From CAYIGN01 sp964363055 (GTDB lineage: Bacteria; Patescibacteriota; Minisyncoccia; Sungbacterales; HO2-52-23), in contig CAYIGN010000044.1 of assembly GCA_964363055.1 (NCBI GenBank), positions 1-6,503 of the forward strand: a stretch of DNA of 6,503 nucleotides. Direction: 5' to 3'. Below the pieces are notes generated by a model, which did no database searches, was not told the DNA's origin, and saw only the letters and a program-made list of their open reading frames with translations. Every line of letters starts with the position of its first letter. Position 1 is the stretch's first letter. The translations under genes were made by a program, and so were the position numbers. Shown piece by piece: positions 1 to 4,915 of the stretch.

Positions 1-1846
1 CGGACGGCTTGGCTTTATCACCTCCAACAGCTGGCTCGGCGCCGAGTACGGCAAAGAGTTGCAGGCGTTTTTCCTGCGGCATTTCAAAATTATCGCGCTT
101 GCCGAGTCGCGCTGCGAGCCGTGGTTTGAGACCGCGCAAGTAAACACCGTTTTTATCATTCTTGAGCGATGCGAAAATAAAATAGAACGGGATCAACATC
201 TTGCAAAGTTTGTCAGCGTCAAAAAGAAACTTGGCAGTTTGATCCCCGAAGATATGCGGATAGACGCGGTGAATCGCTGGGCCAATCTTGACGGATTGGT
301 TGCAAACATAGAACGCGCCGGCAGCGATTTTATCGCGATTTCCGAAAAAGGGGATGCCACTATTGAACCGCCGCAACTCGTCAATGATTTTGAAGATGCT
401 AATTTTCGCATTCGCGCCATACAGCAAAGCGCGCTTGCCAAAGAATTGCCGGAGCGGTTTGGCGCGGGACATTGGGGCAGGTTTTTGCGCGCGCCATCGG
501 TATATTTTGAACTGCGGGAGAAACTGGGAGATAAACTTGCGTCGCTTGCGGACGAGTCGGTTGCGGAAATAAATTATGGGATCAAACCGGGCATCACGGA
601 TTTTTTCACCGTGAGCCGGGAGCGCGCCAAAGAATTCCACATTGAAAAAGAATTTTTGCCCGCGTTCATTACTTCGTTTCGCGAGATTGAAAAGCCGGTG
701 ATTGATCCCGCGGACGCCCCGTATCGCCTGTTTGCGTGCCATCAGGACATCAATGAGCTCCGGCGATTGGGCAAAAAAGGTGCCTTGAAATACATCGCGT
801 GGGCAGAGCAGCAAAAGACAACCGGCAGAGGAGCAGTGGGCCGGGCAGGCGTGCCTTGGCCCCAAGCGCCGTCCGTAAAGAACCGTCCGCGATGGTATGA
901 CATCGGCAAGCATACGCCCGGGGACATTGTGATCAACCAATTCATCGGTGAACGGATATTTTTCCCGCTCAATCCGCGCAATATTTTTGTGAGCAACGCT
1001 TTCTTTGAAATCCGTTTCAATGATGAAGCGCTGCGCGATCTTTGGGCCGCGCTCATGAATTCATCGCTTGTGTATCTTTTGGCTGAAGTGGTAGGGAGAA
1101 CAGAGGCGGGTGGCGGGGTTTTGCGCATTTACGGCCCAGAAATCAAATCGTTATTTCTCCCCGATGCGCGCAAGATCACCACGGACGATCAGAAAAAAAT
1201 TCTTGCCGCGTTTGCGCCTCTACTCAAGCGAAAGATCAAAAAAGTAAGCGCGGAGGTAAAGCAAAAAGACCGGCGGCTGTTCGATGCGGCGGTGCTTGAG
1301 GCGCTCGGCATTGATCCCAAAAAATATCTTGACGCGATCTACGACGGCCTTTCGGATCTGGTGCGCGCGCGTATCGCGCTTGGCAAGATGCAGGCAGTGG
1401 AGAAAAAGAAGAAAAAGACGCGCGACATCCCAAAAATCAAAGAGGAGGTGATCCGCGAAGTCATACCTGATGGACTCAGGCCGTTTCCGGAAAGCTTTGT
1501 TTCTCCCCGCGCAAAGCGCCGCACCATCGCGGTGCCGGCCGGCCGGCTGCGCCTGGGCGCGTATTTTATGGGCAAGCAGGAGATCGTGAACGAGCGCGGC
1601 GAAACATACGATGCCGCATCCTCCGATGAAGCGGATTTTATTATCTGCGCCCAAAAGCCGGACTCGCACATCATCGCGGTTCCTGAATCAACCATTGATC
1701 TGAAAAAGGCGCTGCAAAAATACCGGCTCTATCTCAAGGGAGTCCGCGAGGAACTGATGCTGGCATTCAGCAACCGCACCGGCGACGAATCCACAGCCGA
1801 ACGCCTCACCACCGAGGTGATGGAGGGGATGAATATCTTTGTATAA
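1..1846 (+). CDS. Adenine-specific DNA methyltransferase / type IIG-like restriction-modification protein, C-terminal part (5' truncated)
   Basis: The reading frame is open from base 2, so the start and the N-terminus lie left of the window; 614 residues are visible. Visible residues 4-12 (GFITSNSWL) and 35-50 (ESRCEPWFETAQVNTV) match the segment that follows the NPPY catalytic motif in Eco57I-like N6-adenine methyltransferases. The SAM-binding and NPPY motifs themselves are outside. The middle, around visible residues 180-380, resembles a target-recognition domain of the TaqI/Eco57I C-terminal kind, with RPRWYD at about 296-300 and GDIVINQFIGERIFFPL just after. The last 200 residues include a Lys-rich stretch (about 1399-1420) likely to be helical. 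The family methylates adenine in a specific DNA site; type IIG members also cut DNA, but no nuclease domain is visible here, so modification-only is equally possible. It leads a tight + strand group: the next gene starts 10 bases after its stop. The family call is sure; the exact system type is not. Confidence 0.85.
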   Translation, partial: GRLGFITSNSWLGAEYGKELQAFFLRHFKIIALAESRCEPWFETAQVNTVFIILERCENKIERDQHLAKFVSVKKKLGSLIPEDMRIDAVNRWANLDGLVANIERAGSDFIAISEKGDATIEPPQLVNDFEDANFRIRAIQQSALAKELPERFGAGHWGRFLRAPSVYFELREKLGDKLASLADESVAEINYGIKPGITDFFTVSRERAKEFHIEKEFLPAFITSFREIEKPVIDPADAPYRLFACHQDINELRRLGKKGALKYIAWAEQQKTTGRGAVGRAGVPWPQAPSVKNRPRWYDIGKHTPGDIVINQFIGERIFFPLNPRNIFVSNAFFEIRFNDEALRDLWAALMNSSLVYLLAEVVGRTEAGGGVLRIYGPEIKSLFLPDARKITTDDQKKILAAFAPLLKRKIKKVSAEVKQKDRRLFDAAVLEALGIDPKKYLDAIYDGLSDLVRARIALGKMQAVEKKKKKTRDIPKIKEEVIREVIPDGLRPFPESFVSPRAKRRTIAVPAGRLRLGAYFMGKQEIVNERGETYDAASSDEADFIICAQKPDSHIIAVPESTIDLKKALQKYRLYLKGVREELMLAFSNRTGDESTAERLTTEVMEGMNIFV

Positions 1847-1856
1847 GTAAAATCCA

Positions 1857-2621
1857 ATGGCGTTTTTCAAAGAGCGCAACAAATTACGAGTTGAGTACTC
1901 TGGTTTTCAAGAGGCATCAGAAGCACTACGTAGGCGATTAATACTCGCGTATAGTTTTGACGTGCCCAGCCCAAAAATCCTGCAACGTGAGTTGGCGATG
2001 CATTCGGAGGAGGGGCAAAACGACTTTCTCGCGATAGTCGCTTCGGAAAGTTACGGCGAAGTTTTTGAGGCGGTAGAGATATTGGCGAACCATTATTTTA
2101 ATAATTTTGAAGACATCGAACAGCAGAGGCAATTTATATCCGATGTTGTAAAGGCGTTTGATCTATCTGGAAGCGTTTACCGCGTGGATTGGGGTAGCGG
2201 GCAGGTGCATCTTCGCGTTGACGAAAAAACCGCGCAAAGCATAGAAGAAGCAAAAACTATTCTTTCCCAAAATCAGTCGGCTTATGAAAAATTTTTTGGC
2301 GCGGTGGGAGACCTTTTTGGTCGCAAGCGGAATCCAGCGGATATAGTAAAGGATATATTTGTCTCCTTCGAGGATTATCTGAAATCAAAAATGCAGGCCA
2401 GTGACTTTGGGCGAGCGATTGATAAATTGATGGGAGTGGGGATCATTGAGGCGACGCAGAAGGCGCTTATGGACAAAACTTACGCATACAGATCGGATGT
2501 GTATGGGAGTGCACACGCGGGTGGATCACGCGAGCCGGACGAAATTGATGCTCTCTGGTTTCTCGAGACGGTGGTGGCCCAAATAAAACTTATTGATAGG
2601 AGATTGAAGCAGAAATCATAA
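1857..2621 (+). CDS. Hypothetical protein with abortive-infection/HEPN-like features
   Basis: A 254-residue protein, probably cytosolic, with no membrane segment or signal peptide. The start (MAFFKERNKL, then a helix with ALRRRLILAY) loosely resembles the AbiJ-type N-terminal domains (FxxR at the start, then 'LR..L'). The C-terminus, residues 209-240 (YAYRSDVYGSAHAGG, then EIDALWFLETVVAQIKLID), resembles the end of Abi_C/HEPN-like helical domains, in which an R...H pair marks a possible RNase site. Here the pair is R212 and H220, seven residues apart, slightly longer than the usual Rx4-6H, so catalysis is uncertain. It lies 10 bases after the methylase and 2 bases before the MazF gene, so all three are probably co-transcribed. 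No clear Shine-Dalgarno precedes the ATG. Lines sampled by eye within the gene are about 38-43% GC, lower than much of the window, which fits acquired DNA. The family assignment is tentative. Confidence 0.7.
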   Translation: MAFFKERNKLRVEYSGFQEASEALRRRLILAYSFDVPSPKILQRELAMHSEEGQNDFLAIVASESYGEVFEAVEILANHYFNNFEDIEQQRQFISDVVKAFDLSGSVYRVDWGSGQVHLRVDEKTAQSIEEAKTILSQNQSAYEKFFGAVGDLFGRKRNPADIVKDIFVSFEDYLKSKMQASDFGRAIDKLMGVGIIEATQKALMDKTYAYRSDVYGSAHAGGSREPDEIDALWFLETVVAQIKLIDRRLKQKS

Positions 2622-2623
2622 AT

Positions 2624-3037
2624 ATGGAGAAAAATTTTGACGCATGGAATGAACTCAAAAAAGGATTGGATGGTCATGCGATCACCGCGTTCGCGTATCC
2701 GCGCGATATTTGGTGGTGTTCTTTGGGGGTCAATATCGGCGAGGAGGTATACGGGAAGGGGGTTGATTTTAGACGCCCGGTGGTGATACTGAAAAAACTT
2801 GCCAGGAACTCCTGTATTGTTATGCCGACGAGCACTCAAAAGCGCGAAGGCAGCTGGTATCATCATTTATACGTGCGGGATAAAGACCGTTCTGTTATGA
2901 TGCATCAAATACGCTTTATCTCGGCAAATCGCCTATCTGTTCGGGAATCAGCATTATCGCGAGATGAGTTTTCGGCATTGAAAAAGTCCGTGGCAGGACT
3001 GCTCGGACTTTTAGGAGAAGTGGTCACCGGAGCATAA
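2624..3037 (+). CDS. MazF/PemK-family toxin-like endoribonuclease, copy 1
   Basis: A 137-residue protein of the MazF/PemK (CcdB-fold) family, whose members cut mRNA at short sequences. The core begins at residue 27 (RDIWWCSLGVN), which corresponds to the usual 'GDIWWV' start. R51-P52 (in DFRRPVVIL) matches the catalytic Arg of MazF, T69/T71 in PTSTQ match the catalytic Thr region, and QIRFISANRL (95-104) is the conserved beta-strand near the end. About 26 extra residues precede the core (MEKNFDAWNE and a charged helix), and copy 2 has the same extension. The ATG lies 2 bases after the upstream stop, and the nearest purine-rich stretch (2598-2603) is 20 bases away, so translation is probably coupled. 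No small antitoxin gene flanks it; the preceding 254-residue protein does not look like a MazE, RHH or AbrB antitoxin. It may be a free-standing regulator or a defence effector. Confidence 0.88.
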   Translation: MEKNFDAWNELKKGLDGHAITAFAYPRDIWWCSLGVNIGEEVYGKGVDFRRPVVILKKLARNSCIVMPTSTQKREGSWYHHLYVRDKDRSVMMHQIRFISANRLSVRESALSRDEFSALKKSVAGLLGLLGEVVTGA

Positions 3038-3044
3038 ACTCCGG
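3027..3044. repeat. 6-bp inverted repeat spanning the stop codon of MazF copy 1
   Basis: CCGGAG (3027-3032) and CTCCGG (3039-3044) are perfect inverted arms around a 6-base loop that includes part of the stop codon. There is no T-run on either side, so it is a weak candidate terminator at best. On the minus strand it would form early in any transcript from the promoter at 3073-3101. Confidence 0.5.
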
Positions 3045-3072
3045 ATCAGTGGGTAGCCCCAAATGTACTTAT

Positions 3073-3101
3073 AGTATAGCAAGCCGCTTGGCAGAAGTCA
3101 A
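3073..3101 (-). promoter_or_regulatory. Sigma70-type promoter antisense to MazF copy 1
   Basis: Read on the minus strand this is TTGACT (3101-3096), a 17-base spacer, then TATACT (3078-3073). The -10 box is directly preceded by TGC, giving an extended -10. The expected start is near 3066, and transcription would run into the 3' end of the MazF gene that stops at 3037. No minus-strand gene lies downstream for it to serve. Its geometry is the same as the promoter at 3631-3659. Activity is predicted from the boxes only. Confidence 0.6.
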
Positions 3102-3155
3102 GAGCGCGTTGTGCGTAGGGGGTGGCGGCGTTTTCCTATATCAGTAAAGCGGCAA

Positions 3156-3173
3156 GCGCCCGATCAAGGGCGC
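3156..3173 (+). other. Hairpin just upstream of the MazF copy 2 ribosome-binding site
   Basis: GCGCCC (3156-3161) and GGGCGC (3168-3173) form a perfect 6-bp GC-only stem with a 6-base loop. It ends 2 bases before the Shine-Dalgarno GGGAG at 3176-3180. In the mRNA it would sit next to the ribosome-binding site and could affect loading of the 30S subunit, but it does not cover the site itself. No T-run follows, so it is not a terminator. Confidence 0.45.
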
Positions 3174-3175
3174 GT

Positions 3176-3180
3176 GGGAG
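3176..3180 (+). promoter_or_regulatory. Ribosome-binding site of MazF copy 2
   Basis: GGGAG with 10 bases to ATG 3191. It is the clearest Shine-Dalgarno in the window, and it decides the start against the longer open frame that reaches back to 3122. Confidence 0.7.
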
Positions 3181-3190
3181 AAATAAAACT

Positions 3191-3574
3191 ATGGAAAAAA
3201 ACTTTGACGCGTGGAATGAGGATAAGAAACGGATACATGAACGCCGTAGCGCGGTATATGCGCATACCAGAGAGATCTGGTGGTGTGCTCTGGGCGTGAA
3301 TGTCGGAGCGGAAACCGACGGCAAGAGTGATAATTTTGAGCGGCCGATATTAGTCCTGCGCGCGTACAACAAAGATACACTCCTTGTTTTACCGATCACG
3401 GGCAAGGAGAAGAATGATGAGTTTCATTGTCTTATCAATGTTCCTCGCGGGAAAGCATGGGTTAAGCTGACGCAGGCGCGGGTAATCAGCTCGCGGCGTC
3501 TCCTCCGTAAGTTGGGCGTACTGGGTGAAATGGAGTTCGTAAAAGTAGCTGACGCTTTTCGCGGCCACCTATAA
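3191..3574 (+). CDS. MazF/PemK-family toxin-like endoribonuclease, copy 2
   Basis: A 127-residue paralogue of the gene at 2624-3037. The first ten residues (MEKNFDAWNE) are identical, and the core REIWWCALGVNVGAE (27-41) follows at the same distance. R51-P52 and T70 keep the MazF catalytic pair, and TQARVISSRRL is the conserved late strand. The frame is open upstream to 3122, but ATG 3191 is chosen because it matches the paralogue's start exactly and has a Shine-Dalgarno (GGGAG, 3176-3180) 10 bases ahead. A 153-base gap separates it from copy 1, so it may have its own promoter, though none was found with confidence on the + strand. Sequence beyond the start is well diverged from copy 1, so the duplication is old or the two came separately. 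No partner antitoxin is visible. Confidence 0.88.
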   Translation: MEKNFDAWNEDKKRIHERRSAVYAHTREIWWCALGVNVGAETDGKSDNFERPILVLRAYNKDTLLVLPITGKEKNDEFHCLINVPRGKAWVKLTQARVISSRRLLRKLGVLGEMEFVKVADAFRGHL

Positions 3575-3604
3575 AAAAGATCGATCCCGCCGTAAGGCGG
3601 GATC
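3573..3604 (-). terminator. Rho-independent terminator, minus strand
   Basis: Perfect 9-bp arms GATCCCGCC (3583-3591) and GGCGGGATC (3596-3604) enclose a 4-base loop. On the minus strand the stem is followed, after 4 bases, by six T (complement of 3578-3573). On the + strand there is no T-run, and the loop reads GTAA closed by C-G, a GNRA-type tetraloop. The stem may still protect or end the MazF copy 2 mRNA 8 bases after its stop, but as an intrinsic terminator it is built for the minus strand. Confidence 0.65.
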
Positions 3605-3624
3605 TCGGAGGCCGAAGCCCTAAT
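3573..3624 (-). ncRNA. Candidate small RNA of about 50 nt between a promoter and a terminator
   Basis: On the minus strand a promoter (3659-3631) predicts a start near 3624, and a GC-rich hairpin with six U ends near 3573. That gives a transcript of about 50 nt holding no reading frame of note. Its 5' part can form a small GGC-UUCG-GCC hairpin (c(UUCG)g tetraloop), and its 3' part is the 9-bp terminator stem. The 3' end only touches the stop codon of MazF copy 2 (3572-3574), so base-pairing with that mRNA would involve its 3' untranslated region. It could also be a short aborted leader or part of a dispersed repeat. Confidence 0.35.
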
Positions 3625-3630
3625 AATATA

Positions 3631-3659
3631 AGTATAATGCCGAGCGGCTCGGCTGTCAA
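3631..3659 (-). promoter_or_regulatory. Sigma70-type promoter on the minus strand behind MazF copy 2
   Basis: Read on the minus strand this is TTGACA (3659-3654), exactly the consensus, then a 17-base spacer and TATACT (3636-3631), one base from consensus. The spacer contains a 15-base palindrome with 7-bp arms (GCCGAGC/GCTCGGC, 3639-3653) that could bind a dimeric regulator. A TATAAT is also legible on the + strand at 3633-3638 but lacks a -35 partner. It is one of the two best promoter matches in the window. Confidence 0.7.
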
Positions 3660-3735
3660 GGTAATTTATCCCCTGTTGGATCAAGGGTCTTTTTCCCGCA
3701 TATTCGTTGGAGCAGTAATCCAAGCGCGCGGTTTT

Positions 3736-3763
3736 TTGTGCGGGGGCGCAAGTGTGATAGAAT
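3736..3763 (+). promoter_or_regulatory. Extended -10 promoter of the surface-protein gene, probably leaderless
   Basis: TAGAAT (3758-3763) is preceded directly by TGA, an extended -10. A weak -35 (TTGTGC, 3736-3741) lies 16 bases upstream. The -10 box ends 7 bases before ATG 3771, so transcription should begin at or within a base or two of the A of the start codon, leaving no room for a Shine-Dalgarno. Confidence 0.5.
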
Positions 3764-3770
3764 GGCGGCT

Positions 3771-4793
3771 ATGAAACGAGTAGGCCTGTTTAGCGGCATC
3801 CTTGCGGTTATTCTGTCAATGGTGATGCCGCTTGCGTTTACCGCTGCGGATGCGCCGTTTGATCGCAATCTCTTCTTTGGCATGCGCAATGATGCGGAGG
3901 TGGTGCGGCTGCAGGAATTTCTGCGCGCTCAAGGGTACTTCACCTATCCGCAGTCAACCGGGAATTATTATACTATAACCCTTGATGCCGTAAAAAGATT
4001 TCAGGCGGCACACGGTATTGCGCCGATCGGCGGCTATTTCGGTCCTCAGTCACGCTCCGCCGCCAACCGCATATTGTCGCAGGGGACGAGGGAAATCGCA
4101 CCTCCGCAAGCTCCGGCGCTTGCTGTTCCGTCTTCGCCGACTACTTTTTCGTATGAAAAGAAAATCGTCATCACTTCTCTTTCCGGCACGAGCGCCAATC
4201 CCTCCTCCGAACAACTTATCATTGAGAACAAAAGCGAGGGGGAGAGTATCTCCATAACCGGATTTAAAATAGAGAATTCATCCGGAGCATCCCTGACGAT
4301 CCCCAAGGGCCATGCCTTACCCGGCTTCTCGGCAACTGCCAATGATGATATCGCGCTCCGCCCCGGAGACCGCGCGGTGATTACCCTGGGCCGGCAGGAA
4401 CGCCAGATCAATTTCCGCGAGAACCTCTGCACAGGATATTTTGACGAATCCAGCCGTTTCTCTCCCCCGCTTGCGCATCGCTGTCTTGCGCCGGATATGA
4501 GCAGGGCGTTTGAGTACTCCGACCGCTGTATCAGATTTCTTGAGTCGGTGTCTTCCTGCAGGATGCCGGATTCGGCGGGACTCTCGGCCTTATTTGACAA
4601 CCGTTGCACTGAGTTCGCGCAAGCGCATCTCAACTATAATGGGTGCGTGCGCGATTACCGCTCCCGCCCCGATTTTTACTCGCGGCGCTGGCTCGTCTGG
4701 ATGCAGAGAGAGCAGGAGTTCTTCCGCAATGCGATAGAACGGGTGATCCTGCGGGATCAATCGGGAAGGGTGGTGGATGAACAAAGTTATTAG
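3771..4793 (+). CDS. Secreted peptidoglycan-binding / lamin-tail-domain surface protein
   Basis: A 340-residue exported protein. Residues 1-28 are a signal peptide: KR, then a hydrophobic stretch GLFSGILAVILSMVMPLAF, then TAADA, the likely cleavage site. Residues 34-100 form a peptidoglycan-binding type 1 domain, with VVRLQEFLRAQGYF, AVKRFQAAHGI and GGYFGPQSR as its repeating 'LQ..L..GY / FQ...G / G..G..S' signature. A Pro/Ala-rich linker (about 105-125) leads to a beta-rich lamin-tail-like domain (about 130-215). The C-terminus holds six cysteines, an even number that suits disulfides outside the membrane, and ends with ERVILRDQSGRVVDEQSY, a strand typical of lamin-tail domains. This architecture is common in Parcubacteria; its precise role at the cell surface is unknown. 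The frame is open to a GTG at 3738, but ATG 3771 gives a clean signal peptide and sits just past a -10 box. Confidence 0.85.
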   Translation: MKRVGLFSGILAVILSMVMPLAFTAADAPFDRNLFFGMRNDAEVVRLQEFLRAQGYFTYPQSTGNYYTITLDAVKRFQAAHGIAPIGGYFGPQSRSAANRILSQGTREIAPPQAPALAVPSSPTTFSYEKKIVITSLSGTSANPSSEQLIIENKSEGESISITGFKIENSSGASLTIPKGHALPGFSATANDDIALRPGDRAVITLGRQERQINFRENLCTGYFDESSRFSPPLAHRCLAPDMSRAFEYSDRCIRFLESVSSCRMPDSAGLSALFDNRCTEFAQAHLNYNGCVRDYRSRPDFYSRRWLVWMQREQEFFRNAIERVILRDQSGRVVDEQSY

Positions 4794-4881
4794 GGCTATG
4801 GAATACGGATGTTTTACGAATATACGAAAGATAAGATAGGATAGTTTCGGTATATTCGTACTATTTCGTATTCCGTAGCCC
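4793..4881. repeat. 89-base imperfect hairpin with TACGAA words
   Basis: The outer arms GGGCTATGGAATACG (4793-4807) and CGTATTCCGTAGCCC (4867-4881) pair over 15 positions with a single G-U wobble. The inner arms 4815-4829 and 4845-4860 pair over 15 positions with one bulged base (4849). The apical loop is 4830-4844. The structure starts on the last base of the surface-protein stop codon. The word TACGAA or its complement occurs four times inside and once just after. There is no T-run, so it is not a standard terminator; it may be a dispersed intergenic repeat or an RNA-processing site. Confidence 0.7.
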
Positions 4882-4899
4882 ATACAACTATTTCGTATT
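4860..4899 (+). repeat. 13-bp direct repeat, two copies
   Basis: ACTATTTCGTATT occurs at 4860-4872 and again, perfectly, at 4887-4899, 27 bases apart start to start. The first copy overlaps the right arm of the hairpin, and the second lies between that hairpin and the RNase start at 4916. It could be a duplicated target or a repeated binding site. Confidence 0.6.
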
Positions 4900-4915
4900 T
4901 GGCAACCAACTTAGC

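Noticed and set aside
1220..1669. 149-residue open frame on the minus strand
   Set aside because: It is the shadow of the methylase C-terminus and reads as Arg/His/Leu-rich sequence with no family signature.
2480..2866. Minus-strand 128-residue frame that an antisense transcript could encode
   Set aside because: It overlaps the coding sequence of two well-supported + strand genes and has no ribosome-binding site or recognisable domain.
3122..3190. Upstream extension of MazF copy 2 to 3122
   Set aside because: ATG 3191 has a good Shine-Dalgarno and matches the paralogue's start residue for residue; the extension has no counterpart in copy 1.
2581..3190. Identical 10-mer AAATAAAACT at 2581-2590 and 3181-3190, upstream of both MazF genes
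   Set aside because: It is 34 bases from the first start and directly before the second, with no similarity around it; an A-rich 10-mer can recur by chance.
3633..3638. TATAAT on the + strand
   Set aside because: There is no -35 partner 16-18 bases upstream (GC-rich hairpin sequence there), while the minus-strand reading has both boxes at 17 bases.
3687..3738. GC-rich run followed by six T at 3732-3737, resembling a terminator
   Set aside because: The only stem nearby (TTGGA/TCCAA) is 5 bp and is separated from the T-run by unpaired GC-rich sequence.
3738..3770. GTG start at 3738 for the surface protein
   Set aside because: It would put eleven extra charged residues before the signal peptide and place the -10 box inside the coding sequence.
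4046..4633. 195-residue open frame on the minus strand
   Set aside because: It lies wholly inside the surface-protein gene, whose signal peptide and peptidoglycan-binding domain are clear; the minus-strand product has no recognisable domain.
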